The notes: generated from the sequence alone by a model not told the origin. A DNA stretch of 64,000 nt from Anastatus disparis (GCA_017163975.1 JAFFSR010000242.1:4923001-4987000), one strand, 5' to 3'; positions 37,242 through 52,070 are shown, counted from the stretch's first letter. Translations and numbers: made by a program.

Positions 37242-40200
37242 CAATGCTTACATTACTTACTTCATTACTTAAAAGTTTGTCATATATTTTTTTTTAATAT
37301 TTCTATTTTATGACAATATAAATAATTTTTTTTATGTAAATAAATAGTAAATCATAAACAAACTTTCACTATTAAAAGTTTACTTGAAAAAATAAACATA
37401 TATTTTTTAAACTAAACATTATAAAATAAACGAAAATCATTCAATTGATAAAATCCAATTTTTTGTGTACCACGTTCCATATGTAACATTTTAACTCTGC
37501 TGACTAGTACAAAAGCTTACTAAAACTTACGTATCCTTACAAAATAGCCAATCTCGTTGTTTAAAAAAAAAAAGAGAACAACAAAAGAAGAAAAAAAAAA
37601 TAAAAGTACCAAAATATAAGACTCTGATATATAAGCCAAAGGAAAAAATCAATTTCCTCTTTCCAACATCCTCTTTTCTGTTTTCTCTCTCTCTCTTTCT
37701 CTTTTTCATCGTCATTTCTTTGTCGCGAAAGCTAAAACTGCAGTAGTTTTCTAAGCTCGAGCAAAAGTTTTCGGTTTGCGTCGTAGTAGTCGTCTTCGTA
37801 GTCGTCGTATAGTCGTCGACGTGCAAGCCGGTGATGGTCGCGCCCCTTTTCTCTCTACCCTTCTATCTTCATCTCTTCGTTCTCTGGGCTTTACTCTAAC
37901 TGAGTAAAGGTTTTGGTTGTGTATGCTGCTGAACTCAGCCCCCCAAGGGGAGGTTTTGCACTAGTAGTAGTAGTAGTATACTTGGGAGAGTTTTCCTAGT
38001 ATAACATTGAAGAGAGAGAAAGAGAGAGAGAGAAGGCCGCTATAAGCTCCCGCTTGCTCGGAGAGCTAGCTTGCGCGTCAATAACCGTCCATCAGATGTA
38101 ATAGCTCCCCGAGACACATCGGTTGCATTTAAATGGCTGCTTAGCTGACTCTGTCTCGACGGGTAGCTATACGACTACTACTACCCCCTTTAGACGTGGA
38201 TCTATGGAATTCCATCAAGCTCCGCTCACTTGGATCCCTTATCGTCCTAACCGTCTCTCTTTTTCCTTCTCTTTCTCTCTTTCTCTTCGTTTTCTTTTTT
38301 TCTCCTCTCTTTCTCTTTCTTCGTCGTTCTACTGCTTTCGACCCGATTGTAAAGAGGAGATGCCGCGTGACTTGAGGCTTTCCTCTTCCTCCTTTCACCC
38401 CCTCGCACGTATATACATGTATATATATTTTCTTTTTACTTCTCTTTACTTACTTTCGTGGCAACGTCCTGTGAGAGTTGCCATGCTGTTTTTCTTTTCT
38501 CGCTCGAGGGACACAAGCAACGAGGTTTTGAAAGAGATTCGGAAAGACGAAAATTTTAACATTTTGACGAATAAGAAATGAGCTTTTCTTTCTTATTTCT
38601 TTTTTTTTCTTCTTCTTTTTCTTTAGCTACTGGATTAAGAATTTTGTTTGGCTAGGCAGATGCTTTTTCAAAATGCCTTAGAGCGTACTTCTTTATTGGC
38701 ATTAGGGAGAGAAAGAGGAGATATCAGGGGGGATGGAGTTGTAATTACATGAATTTTATGAGAATTTAGATAAAGTTTTTGTATCTTTTTTGTAAGACAT
38801 TTTGATTCTTATGTTTCTTTTTTTCTCTTGTGTGCAAAGAAATATTGATAGTCTGTATTAAGAATAATTTTATTAGACTATTAGAAAGTCAAAATTATTA
38901 GTACGATAAACTTGATTCTTAACTTGTAAAAAAAAGACGCTTGATAAGATCAAATTTATAATCAGAGTTATTTCATTAAAATTTATTTTATCGTACGTTA
39001 TTGTTATTAGACACTAATATCTATTCCTCAGTGGCACCAGCCAGGTATTATTTATGCAACAAGAAAAATATACTAGATAAAGTTGTAATTTCAAAATCTT
39101 GATACACAGTATAAATTATTTCTCTTTATCAATAGCATCGTTTAAACATTTATTTATTTTTTTTCTTTAAAAATTTTCAACGAGCATCACGGTAAACAAG
39201 ATCCCGCGCGTGTCGTCTGAGAAACGTTAGTATATACATATACATAGCGCAGCCGAATAACGTGCAGCAAGCAGGAAGAATTTTCGCCAAGTCTGGGAGA
39301 AGCTCCTAAAAGAGAAGTCACGAAGCAATGGCAAAAGTGCAAGAAAGATAGAAATGTTAAAGGGTAGGATAGGTGGCGGCTAGTAGTAGTAGTAGTAGTA
39401 GTGTAACAACTGACGGTTTTACTAAAGGAAAAGCTTAAAGCTGCTGACGTTGCGCTTCTCTTGATTGGCTCCATCCGCAGACCTACGTGTTCGTCACAAC
39501 AGCTCACTCTCTAACCGAGAAGCTGAAACGATTTCTACGTTGACTTTGCTTGCAGATACTTTCTTTTTTTTTCTTATTTTCTTTTCTCTTTTCTTACGAT
39601 CTTTTCTGGGTTGCTTTTTTTCATCATTATTGAACTCACCGAAAATGCGTTATGCTTGTGGATTTAAGGTTGAAAAATTTTCTGGAATAAGGTATATCTA
39701 TGTCTGATGTATCTCTAAATTAAAGTTAACAATTGGGATCAACTTACTATAAAGTTATGTGGTCTCACGTTTTATTCAAAATCTAAACTAATGATGAATG
39801 TTTGTTTTAAATAAATATAAAAAGGTTATACGTATAAATGTAATAGTATACTTAACAATTTAAAAAAATTTTAAGAACATTTATTAAATTTGTAACATTT
39901 TTACGATTGAAATTCTGAATAAATGGATATCAATAGAAAAAGAAATACGTATTTATTGAAAAATCTAAAATTATCTTTGCCAAACATGAATTTAAACTCA
40001 GGTCCAAATATTTGTATGTATATCAAATAATCCTCAAGATTCTGAAAAAATTTTTTTAAATAAGCAATCAAACATTGCATAGTCAGTATAATCAAGAGAC
40101 TATAGAGAAAAGTATAGAAAGTAAGTCCAATAAAGAAAAGAGTATAAAAGAGGGGTTTACATACATACATACATACATACATATACGATAGATAAAGGGA

Positions 40201-43200
40201 AAGAAGAAGTAGTAGAGAGAAAGGATCTGCATGGCGGGTTCTGGCCACGTCGCAAATCACTTAAACTGCGGGCAAGCGTTGTAGAAGGAGGAGAAGAAAA
40301 GAGAGGGTGGAGGTCGAGTGGGCGGTGAAGGTAACACGCGCACCACGTTGCTAGAAGAGTAGTACGGCCAGAGGGTGATTATAAGACCGCTCGGGGTTTG
40401 CTAGACTCTCTCTCGCTCTCTCTCTTTCTCTCTTGCTTGGCTACCAAGCTACTACCATCCGTTATGACTATAAATCTAAGATAACAATAACGCCCTCCAC
40501 CTTCTATCTTTCTCTCTTACTCTTTTCCTCTCTCTCTCTTTAGTGTATGTATGTATGTATGTATGGGTGCCCGTGTCTTTGTCCACGTAAGCATACCATA
40601 CATGCATCCTATCAGTCTGTGACTTTTCTCGTAAACTCTCTTTGAATATTCAGGCATGCTTACCTCTTTTTATTTATACATCGAGATGTCATTATAATAT
40701 TTTTCATATAGAATTATTATTTTCATAAATTATTTTTTGTTTATTTATCAATATATTTTTTTAGATAAGTATTCGATTATGAGATAAAAATTAGTCGTCC
40801 ATTTATTTAATTATATTGATTAAATATTGATAATAAAGCTGTTTTTGTTAGGTCGTATTCTATTTAAAATTAACGTTGAAATTTATATTTCATTTATAAA
40901 CGAACGTAAAATTATAAAGTGTTTACATATTATCATATCTATCAGTCATTCTGTTCGATTGAATACGAATTTAATAGATAAAATATTATCGGCCTTTCAA
41001 AATATGACTAAGGATAAATTTTCCCCCCTCCCTCCTCCCTCTCTCAATCCCATTGGCAAAAATAAATTGCATTAATTTAACGCTAATCATTCAGTTGGAT
41101 CTTCACTGGCTTGACGTACGAAGCGCTTTGATATTGCATTCGTTTTATAAACAAAAGTAACAAAGACAAGCCTGAAACATTTAGCTTTATTATTTATTAA
41201 AATAAGAGTGACAGTTTAATGTTTCAAAGAGAGCAATGCTAAATTATTATTATATTGTTTCGTTTGTTTTGCAATTTTATTTTATTGATTTGTATACAAT
41301 TAATAGTCATAAAACGTCAATTTCTCTCTCTTTTTTTTTCTATTTCATTTTTCAATATTTTAATTTAAATAAAAAAAAACTAACGAAGAAATACCGCTGT
41401 TAAAGCATTTTTTAACCATGCCGAAAGTTGAAAAACACTAGAAACACATCGAAGCTAATATTTCACTAGCAAATTCGTTCTCTCTCTCTCGCTCACTTTT
41501 TTTTCTCCTTCTTGATGGCCCACAGCAGCAGAAAGAGAGTTACATATAGTTTCTGGCTCAATGATACTAACAACCATTTGATACACGTGGTCCCTTTTCG
41601 CCACTGTATATACCCAAAAACGTACTGCTAATACAAGCCTTCAAAAAGAGCTCGTTTGAATTTCCGTGCATGATCTATGATGTAATAAATTGTACATTTT
41701 AATGCCTTCCTCTCTCTTTTTTTTATACCACTGCTGGAACTTTATAACTTGCCATTTCGTGTCGTAGTTATTTTAGCAATAATTTTACAATGCGCGATTA
41801 AAATAAAAATCCAATGATATAACATGTTAGAAAAAGAATCAAAACTCTTTTTTCTATCGTATTATTGTTTTTCTTCTACATACGTTTTTTTCCGTGATTA
41901 TGAAATTTAATAACAAAAAAATTTATAATTTATCAAAAAATTTCAACTGTCATATGAATAATTTTCAAGTAAATTTTTATCCAACAAATGAATTCAGAAT
42001 TGACGTTATTGAAAAATCAAAAGAAAAAGTGTTTCCAAATGCAAATTGACCGCATTATTGTACGAAATAAAAAATTGGATTTATAAATCAACGAGACAAT
42101 AAAAAAATCATTTCGAGCGATAAAAGAGCTTTAAAATTCTGCAGCTGATTAAAAATTCAGCAAAAGCCCTGCGTGTATACGCGCGCTGCATATACGCGTA
42201 TTATTGTCATTAAAATCAGCTGTACATACAGAAATCAACTGTGCGTGTGCGCGAGATAGAGAGAGAGTCAGTCGAAAATTAAAATACTTAACCAGCGTAT
42301 ATGGGGTAGTGTACACGGCTCGCGCGGAATATTTACAACGGTTATAACGAATTTATTTGAGCTTTTCCACAATTTTCAATCCCCGTCTCTTTTTTACAAA
42401 CTTTAATGAAATTATCGCAATTGCGCGTATACACGCCGTTCTTTTACAAGTTTGGCCTATTACAGTGACGGCACATATCACCGCAAGAGAGTTTTAAACC
42501 TGTATATCGTGTAGCAAAGTTTTCGATAGAAAGAGGAGACTCGTTGTATATTGCGATAACGCGATGGGATTAGCCTTTCTCTCTGTCTCTCTGGCAGCTC
42601 TTTTAATTGCCCTTAATTACATAAACAGAGAAAGAGTGGTATAATGAAAAGTACCGAAGCCCACGCGAAAAGGCTACTCTCGCATTATTATTCGCTAAAT
42701 TAAGTCGCCAAATGAAATTCACAATCGATAATCATCGTTTCTGTTACTCTTTCTATAACGCCTTTTCTACTTTTCTTTTTTTTCTGCTTTTTATATCCTC
42801 GGCTCTTTTCTCTTTCTTTTCATTCACTGCTATTTTTTCGTCGTACCTTTTTTTGTCTCTTGGTTTTTATAAATTAAAACTGGATAAGGAAAAAATTATT
42901 AAGTAAAAATTTACGTTACGACTTGATTATGTCACATCGTGAGAAAATATTTTACTTTAAAAAAATATTAATGATACGAAAATGTAACTTTATGATGAAA
43001 AACCAATATAATCATAAAATCACATCACATTAGAAAAATGAATCACAAATATTCCTTTAAAAACATTAAAATTTAAAAAAAAACTGTTATTCATATTATC
43101 GAAAATGGTAAAATTAGTTAATTTAACATAAAGTTTATCTTTGTTCATCAACTGGCATTATACGCATATATATCCATATTCTCGTTGATTTTCAGCTAGA

Positions 43201-46200
43201 AAAAGAATGCACATTGAGCTAAATATAAATATAGCAGTAGCAGTAGCAGCAGCAGAGAAAGAGCAATAATAACGTAACGTTCAATGCTTGCATATAATAA
43301 TAAATATGAGATGGCAAGAGGGGGGCGGGTGGTGGTCGCTCGGTTTATCGTAATAATGAGTTCACTGATTCGCGGTATAATACGTGTATATTGAAAGAGA
43401 AGAGCCAAAAGTGCCAAAGGTTTTTAGGTAGCGTTAGAGCTTTTCGTTTGGTCGACTGGACATACCAAAACATATATACTATTATATTATAACATCATGC
43501 GTATACGTGTATATATATAGAAATTGCTCGTAAATGAGCAACAAGCCAAGAGAGAAAGGTTATATACATGAGTAATATTTTTTCATCGTGTGTCGATTCT
43601 TCGTTTCTCTTCATTCGAAAATTTTGCCCCCCTCCCTACCCTTCCTTTTATTATTGCATATATTCGGCTCGCAAAAGCGCCCAATGATGATGATAATAAT
43701 GATGCCCCCGCAGTATAAGCGAGAGAGCTTCGAAATTCGTTAATGCATTCGAAAATGCGCGCAGAGCAGCGAAATTTTCGATTATAGTTTTTAGGGTAGG
43801 GGCAGAGAGAAAAGAGGAGAGTCATTAAGCGCGAGCAACAGCAAAATCATTTTGTTTAATAACGCGACCCATCCAGGAATAACGCAATCGTTCGCGCGGA
43901 AGCGCAACTCAATTCTCTCTCTTTCTCGTTTTACTTGTTGTTTTTTTTTTTCTTTCTTTCTTTCTTTCTTTTTCCATCTTTCTCTGCCTCATTTGTACGT
44001 TTATTTGCGCATTACTTTATATCGGTTGGCTGTTGCGCTTTTGACGGCCTTTCTTTTTCGGCCGAATTTATATATTTTTGGGGAGGTTTTAAGCTTTGTT
44101 TATTTGTTGGTTTTTGCAGGTCGTCAAGTGAAGTTATAAATTACCAATTAATTTTTACTTACGTTGTAAAATTATGCGTGCGTGTGTTAGGGGAAGGGAG
44201 GCTTTAACGGCGGTATATTTACGTCATTTTCAATTATTATTTGCTAAAATGATTTTTAAATAATTGCTTTATTATGGGTGTAATGAAATGTAAAGCTCAT
44301 GTAAAAACAAAATTGTGTCAATTGCACAGGAATTAAACGGAAAATACAATTTTATAGTTATTTACATGGCAATTCTTTATATTTTCATTTTCTGTTTGAA
44401 TTTGCATTTTTAATTAATTTTAACTTTTTAGCATTGCTTTATTGTGTATTTGCAACAAAAATAAACGTTTAAAAATTCTATAAATTACTTACGTTTTGCA
44501 ATAATTATTTAAAATAAATCATTTAAAATCAATAATACGCAAAAGCAATACGTTTGTAATAAATATTATTAATTCATAAGGTTATATTAAAATTTTAATA
44601 TATTTTGTTAGCAATAAAAGACATCAGCAGCAGAGTTTAATTTTTTTGTTTTTTTTTTTGTAAAATACAACGGGAAACAATATGAAAAGCATGCGTCCGT
44701 CTAGAGACGTTTAATACTGGTTGCGTCCAAGCTTTGTACAATATAAAGGTTCTCTCTCTCTCTCTCTCTCTCGTAGAAATCTAGGAATGAAGAGGCGTTT
44801 CCGTACATCTGCCGCTGCGTCGTCCATCACTGGTGTTACAACGTTGCGCTTGGGCTAATACACGTATAATTACTCCTTTCTAAGATTTATTTTAATTAGC
44901 CCCTATATCTTCTTACCTTCTACTCCTCTCATCCACCCCCTCTCTCTCTCCTTTTCTCTTTCTCTCTCTTTACGTTTTGTGTGCTATGCTCGCGCGCTAA
45001 CGACCGACCTGCTCTGATTTAACGCAAACCGTTTTCAAAAGCCTTCGAGGGCATCTATATACTACTTTGGGGTGGAAGACTGGAGGCAAAAGCATACTTC
45101 CACACCCACTCGAGCACCCACCACCACCACCACCACCCGAGCGCGCTAACAACCTTTTGTCGCAACCTTTGCGCTTTTCTCTTAATCCATTCTTCTTTCA
45201 CGCCCGTGCCTCTGTGTTATTTTTCTTTCTTTTTTTTTTAATCTTTATTATGGTCTTGTATTTTACTCTCGCGATTTTTTTACTTTGCTAAATTAGTACT
45301 AAATTTTATTATGTTTCGTGTTTTAAGAAAAAAAAAAGTAATACTATTATCTAATACTATTATGTTTTCAAATGATATTAGTCAAGGAATTGTTAGTAAA
45401 ATAGATTCGCGATCTCGATCTTGAAGCGTTTAACCAATATTTATTGGTTGTAAATTAATCATGAAACTAAATAGAAAAATTGATTCTGTCTATATACTAA
45501 CAATATTTAAAAATATCATCAACAAGTATTTTCTATTTGTGATTTTCTCAAGATAAAAAAAACAATCGTGAGCAGTACATTTTCATGAACATAAATAAAA
45601 AAAATCTGATTTTCTCATTATTTTACATAAATTTAAACAATACTTCCCTAATACTTCCCACTAAAATAATTTTCAAACTGAAAAAAAAACTAATAAATTT
45701 TTAAAATATTCCAGTTAATCCGTAACAAAACTTATTGTTTTAATATTATATGCGCACTATCGCCCTGAGCAATCGTCATTAACAAGTAAATGAAGCGTTT
45801 CCGTTATTTTGATATCTGCATTGGGTTCGCGTATATAAACCGTTACACAACGTATCCCCGGTGTACTGCTGCTTGCTTCTCTAACGTAATTTTCCAAGAG
45901 AAATGCCCTCGATAATTTTGTCCTCTCTACCTCCATACCCCACCTCACGTTTTATCCTCGCTCCTGTACCTACCTAAAAGCACGACGTTTAATTATTTGC
46001 GTTATCGTCCCAAGACGTATGATAATCAGATATCGAATTCAAACGAGTTGCAAAGCAAATACTATACCATGACTCTTGTATATTATTTCAATTCGCTATA
46101 AACAAGTGTTACTCTATACTTTCACCTTTGTTTTTCGATGTATTTATTGAAATATTTTATTACCTTTCGAATATTTTAAGTGCTAGAATTATTTTTCAAT

Positions 46201-46340
46201 TATTTTTAAAATATATTTGAACATAATTTTTATTTTTAATAGTTAATATCAAATACGCAAGTATAAAACGAAATAAATAAAGCAAAATAAAATAAAAGGG
46301 TATAAAAATTAAAATTTGATAATTTTTATCTGAATATAAT
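37242..46340. other. Intergenic, microsatellite-rich
   Basis: CT/GA-rich blocks at 37.6-38.6, 40.2-40.6, 43.8-44.0 and 44.75-45.0 kb. (AGT)n at 39381-39402, (CATA)n at 40160-40184, (TATG)n at 40545-40565, (TC)n at 44751-44772, (CCA)n at about 45117-45136. Alternating ACGCG/CGCGT sequence near 42175-42210. Islands of complex sequence occur near 37840-38110 and 42460-42620. Frames up to 152 codons (38123-38581) are runs of Ser, Phe, Leu or Arg from simple repeats. No exon recognised. Confidence 0.4.
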
Positions 46341-46544
46341 TTTTATTTTTTTTTTATTTAACGTTGCTGTATTTGTGCTATTATATTGTGATACTAATTA
46401 GCGACGGAGGTTCTAAGTATGTTTGTGAACTGCAGCACATGTAACGTACAGAGATGCTTGTATCATTCGGCCGAGACTGGGATTCGAACTCGGGCCCTCG
46501 GGTTACAAATCCATCGCTCTACCGACTGAGCCACTGACGACCTC
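46341..46544 (-). mobile_element. tRNA-derived SINE, copy 3
   Basis: Reverse-complement copy: head GAGGTCGTCAGTGGCTCAG, box B GAGTTCGAATCCC, anticodon loop TTTGTAA (TGT, also Thr-like), body with CATGTGCTGC and CTCCGTCGCTAATTAG, tail GTTAAATAAAAAAAAA. It differs from copies 1 and 2 at scattered positions. Confidence 0.85.
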
Positions 46545-49500
46545 AAGTGTTTACTATAAAAGCAAATAAATTTATATCTACTTGTATATTCTCTTCGATT
46601 CAAAGTTTAAAAATCTGATAAAAAGATTTCTTTATCTCAAAATTATGGATACTCTCTGTTTATTGTACTTATTAGATAAACGCGGACAACACATTCATTA
46701 TACATTTTCAAATATTATTAGACCAAAAAAATAATTTAAGCTGATGTTTGATCTACCAAAAACTAATTAAGGATACGTAGTCTATTGTGCGTATGAGCGT
46801 GATCATAAAATAAAAATAACTTTTATTCCAAACTTTGATAAATTATCCTACGTTCGAACGAGTGTTAAAGTATATTTGGGTAAATAATATAATCGAGCTA
46901 AATAGAATATTTAAAAATTATAAAATGCAAAAAGCAATCACGTCCTATTCTTTTATAATTTTTATGCAATCATACGTTAATAAATTATTATCTACAGTAC
47001 CAATTACGCATTGACAATCAATAATCGATTTATCTATAATTTCAATTTGCATGTGAACACATTAATAATAGTTGAGTTTATTTGCAATCTTTAATCAGAA
47101 TTTAAACATTATTTATATGTATAACATAGGCATTTGTTTAAAGGTATACTGTCAAAATTTTAAACTTTGATTTTAATATGCGATTTTGATATTTATTCTG
47201 AAAATAATTAATAAAATATAATTTTTTTTTTCTATTTTATATAAAAATTTGTACATATATAAATACTTACCTTAGGATGTAAAAACCAACTTATTATACT
47301 TAATTATTATTATTATACTTATTATTATACTTTATTACAATAAAAATTTCTTCTATGAACAATAAAAAGAAAACATGAATAAAGGTGTCGATTAAATTCA
47401 TCTATTTTTAAGTTTCATATTTCCTTTCCTAAAAATAACAGTCTGGTAAATAATGAACAAGTTCAATGTATTGTTTACAATCCTCTTATTTATAGAATCT
47501 CAATAAAGAAACAAAACAACAAAGAACGTTTCGATCAAAATAATTAATATATTTCAGTTCAGTAAAACTTTTATATTCAAACAAGATTTTCTTATACGAT
47601 AATTAGTACACTTACATTTTAAATAAAACTTTTAAATTATGAGTACATAAGTCCTACACATACATTCTAATGGTAGTATATTTTAGGATCTACTGTAGTT
47701 ACTTTATTACAATAAGCTTTTTCTATAAGTAAATAAATTAAAAGTAATTTTATAATTATTGACATGTACAATTTTAACACTTGATAAAAATGTTTAAAAG
47801 TAACTCAAAATATGTATCCCCAAACAATACTGAACATCAATTCTGTGCATATATATTTTTTATTTTAAACAATTTATTTATATTTTAAGGATTCCAAAAA
47901 CTGAATGATTTATACTTGTTATAATTTTAAAATATTATTAAAAAATTTTGCTCTTTTTAAATAAAAATTAAAACAGTTAGATTGATTATATATAAAAAAA
48001 ACTTATATGGATAACATGTAACTTTATTTTAAATTTCAACATCTTTTCAAATTTAATTAAAAAAATTATTTGAATTTCGGTTAGAAAAAAATAATAACGA
48101 AATTAGATATAAATTTTGTATCTGAAAAAACTATCGCAATATTCCCTAAGCTTCTATCATCGTATTTTTTGTTTTCTTCCAATATATTTGAGCCGTACAT
48201 CATATCTTCTCTCTTTCTCATAAGCTTCTCTCGTAGCCTCAAAACAAAGAGAAAATCCCTATTCGAAATAATTCTCGTCAAAAAATACAAGGAACATCAT
48301 GCCAGTAGTAGTAGTAGTAGAGCAATGCCGTACACGACAATAGAAAATATATAGCGTAGAAAAGGGGGGGCGCGCGCGCGGGTGTGCGTAATGCGTAAGA
48401 GTACTGCGGGGGTGCGCAAATATTTTCTCCTCATAGTATGAGTATGCATATATATATATGCCAATATATGTATATAGACAAAGAGGTTGATAGTAAGAGA
48501 GAAAGAAAGAGAACGCGTTCTCGCGTCACCCCAATGATGGACGCATTCACGAACGACCCTACGGAGCCTCGTACATCACTTTTATTACGCGGCGTCCTCA
48601 TTTTCATATTTCATATTTACATTTCTGGACCGGCCGTAAATCAGCGAATTTATGGGTAATTAGGCCTTTGTGTGTGCGAGAGAACGCGCGCGCGTGCTTC
48701 AAACACCCCCCTCGACCACCCTTTTTTGGAGAGGGGAATAAAAGCATTTTACCCCGCTCGCACACACACACACACACCCGCTTATCGAAACCTTTTTTGC
48801 TTCTTTTTTCTACTTTCGTTATATTTATACTTTCGACTTTCTCTTTTGATGCTTTTCTACAACGTGATGGTCACCCTACTACTCACTTTTCTCGTTTTGT
48901 CTCTTATTCCCTTCTTTCTTTTTTTTTTTGTTGTGTCAGATCCCTCGCATATAACAGTGACATAAAACTTTTTTTCTTCTTCTTGTTTTATATCTTTTCT
49001 TGAAAACTCGTCAATAGAAGCAAGTATATACAGAGAAAAACACAAAAAGAAATGAAAGAAAAAAAAATTGACGATGACTTTTTTTCTCTTTTTTTTTTCA
49101 TGAACCCCGCGCACGTATTCCAGTCCAATCTAAGACTTTTTGAAAGCGTCGATGTTGATTCAATTTGTTCGGTTTCATCCTGATAGACTACGTGATAGAG
49201 AAAGAGAGAGAGAGTGAGAGTTAGAACCACATCACTGTACCATTAGCGCACTAGATGTCTATTGCGCTTGGGAACTTGATATTTTTTTCTTTGGTTCATC
49301 CTATCATCACCCTTCACGATAATAATGAGCAGAGATATAAGATGTAATGAAATTTTGATAAAAAGTAAATAGTCTTAATGAAAGTAGAGAAGTTTTATGT
49401 TCGATAATGAATGAATTAATCAAAATGGACAAAGTTTTAACCTACAATGAAATGTTTTTAAAAAGTGAGACTTTCTTATTATAATTTCTAAAAATTTGAA

Positions 49501-49831
49501 ATACCTTCAATACCTACCTTTGATTAGCAACGTGTAACGTTATTTAATAAATGTATTGGTATCGAATTTTAAATACATTTTACCATTAAATCAAATATTT
49601 TTTACTGTTATTTTAGATGTCATATTTACAGTTTATTAATTTTTCTTTGTTTTCGATTTTGTTAATTCAAACATACAAAAAGTTAATAATAATAATTGTC
49701 ATGATCAAATAAAAAAATCAATATGTTAATAAAAGAATACAATATCATCAAACAATTCTTCTGATTCTTTAATAACAATGATCAGCCAATCAAACAAAAC
49801 TTACAGATTATATTTTTTAAATGTTCGTAAC
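46545..49831. other. Intergenic between SINE copy 3 and IR array B
   Basis: 46.5-48.1 kb is plain AT-rich DNA. 48.3-49.25 kb is simple-sequence rich, with a G-run joined to (CG)n at 48364-48380 and (AC)n near 48762-48777. A small complex island at 48540-48670 contains CGAATTTATGGGTAATTAGG. From 49.3 kb the sequence becomes uniformly AT-rich as the IR array begins. Confidence 0.4.
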
Positions 49832-52070
49832 TTATTTTTTCATAATATAAATAATCACTTCCATTAAAAAAGTACTGATTGCTAATATCAAGCTACCTAC
49901 AAATAGAGAAAATATCAAACGCGATTTTTCAAAAGATAATATCTCATAATCTGCATTTTCATAAACATAATTTTTTGGTTTGTTATTCTCATACATAGAA
50001 TATTTAAATCCTGCCTCATCCATTCTTCGAACTAATTGTTCAAACCGGGTTAAAAGCGGCCAATCTTCTCTGACGATGAAGTTCAGAAATAATTCCATTA
50101 TCGTGTATTTATTCACATAAGTAATATTGAATATTTCAAAATCAAAAAAGCACGGATAAATGCAAGCTATACGTTCACCTTTATTTAATCTGATCAAACA
50201 AGTATCAAAACCGTTGGTCTGATAACGACTATAAATAACTGAATCATCAAAAAATTCCTTAAAATCATTCAAGCCATAAATATCTAAATTGGATCCTTCC
50301 AAATCTTCTATTGTCTTGATATCCGGATCATAATCTGACGTAATATGCAGAGCACTCAAACGACTTTGAAAATATGTGTTCATAAACATGGCTAACCATA
50401 TTAATATAGAAAAAAAAATTCTATCAGACAATTTTTTAGGGATCTCAAAACTAGAAGCATTGAGAACCATCCTAAAAAATTCTAATGTCGATGAAATTAT
50501 GCTTTGTTTGAAAATATATTTTAACAACATTGATGATGCAATACTACCTACTATAATAGTTAACCAAAATTCTATACCAAAAGCTTTAAAAAATTTTTCT
50601 GTTCCAGAAGCTTTTATCATGGCAGAGGATACGCAAAGTCCAGAAGTATGTAAAGGGTAACTTTCTATTCTCCAAAAATCGTGTTGGAAAATTGGGAACA
50701 TCAGATAATCTATTTTACTTTCAATAATGTCTTTTATCGAATCACAAAAATGGTTTTGATTATCGTATATACAAATTTTATAGTATGTGATAATACTTCG
50801 TGTAGCATTCAAATGAGCCCATATCATTTGACCTATGTCACAAGTTCGTCTTGGACATTGATCAGAAAATGCAAAATATCCTACTTTAATAACATAGCCG
50901 TCAAGACTCTTCGTTTTGTCGAAGAAAAAATTTTTGCAGATGGATGAATCTACATAAATTTAATAAACGCATTAGAATTTTATTGAATTTTAATTCCACA
51001 CTACACCTTAAAAACAAAATAACTTTTTACTCACGTAATGATTGGAGTGGTAATATAAGTGTATGTTCAAAGAGATGCCAGCTGTGATTATTAATTATAT
51101 CAATAGTTTTAATTATATTCCAAAATTTCGGAGCAAAACGTGTGTATGGATTAAAAGTATAAAGTTGAAATTCATTATGACTTTTACGACATACTACTAC
51201 TGCCGATAGAATATTAAAAGACCACACTGAATGTAAAAAATTGCGTGCGTCATCACAACCTTTGGTCAAATTTTTGCTAATTAGAAGAAAAAATGCTTTG
51301 TGATTCCATGTAATTATATTACGAAGTGATTCTAAAGCTAAAAGCAAAGCTGGGTTGGATGTTACTATTATTAAGTAAATTGTAGATTTATAACATTTTC
51401 TTTTGATGATATCGTCAGTCATTTGATAATTATCCATTTTCCTTTTTTGAAGATTATAAAGACTAGTTTCATTTGAGCCGACTAAATTTACAGATTTTAC
51501 ACGATAAAATTTTTTTAACAAATAGATATCATCTTTATTCCAATCGCTGTAGAAAGTAAGTAGTTCTATCTCGTTATTGAAACAACTTTTTATTATATTT
51601 ACCTTAAAAGATAATTGTTATATTAACCAATTATGATAAAAAGAGGATATACTGATAAGAGAATCAACAATATTTTTTATTTGCAACAAAATCAGTTTTT
51701 GTTAAATTATTAATAAAATAAATAATTGTAAAAAATGACTCCTTTTAAAATAGTTGAAATTCATGTACAATTCAAAGCATTTACATCAGTTAAATCTAAA
51801 GTCTAAATTGGAAATTAATAAAACGTGTATCAAAATTCATTTATTCATTCTCTTAGGAGTGATAACATATTATTAACCCTATTTATGAAACCGTATTGAC
51901 CAAATACAATAATTAAAAATGATATGAAGTTAAATATATCTTACCGCAATATCAAATATGTTTTTATTATTATCTAGCGTATCATTTTTAGATTTTATAA
52001 ATAGTTGACTATTGTATAATTTTACTGATTCAAGTAAAAAAACGTAATGTAAAACAAATTGTAATTTCAT
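49832..52070 (-). CDS. Divergent ionotropic receptor B1, complete, 603 aa
   Basis: Exons: 52070-51945 (42 codons, signal-like MKLQFVLHYVFLLESVKL), 51602-51035 (568 nt) and 50949-49832 (1118 nt). The sum is 604 codons with stop. Introns are 342 and 85 bp, GT-AG, phases 0 and 1, identical in position and phase to array A. The N-terminal domain has VWSFNILSAVVVCRK and LYTFNPYTRFAPKFW. S1 begins ICKNFFFDKTKSLDGYVIKV. M1 is about residues 359-378, M2 about 408-426 followed by NTYFQSRLSALHI, and M3 about 576-600 ending MEVIIYIMKK. S2 holds GERIACIYPCFFDFE. A conserved upstream block (52234-52287) and a TATAAA-like sequence (52101-52106) precede it. It is probably a functional odour, taste or humidity channel subunit; the ligand cannot be read from sequence. 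Confidence 0.92.

Noticed and set aside
38123..38581. 152-codon plus-strand open frame as a gene
   Set aside because: Low-complexity Ser/Phe/Leu/Arg encoded by CT tracts, with an equally open frame on the other strand and no family features.
50376..50660. Antisense frames over the IR exons (50376-50660, 53510-53782, 57872-58081)
   Set aside because: They mirror the conserved sense-strand coding sequence and encode nothing recognisable.
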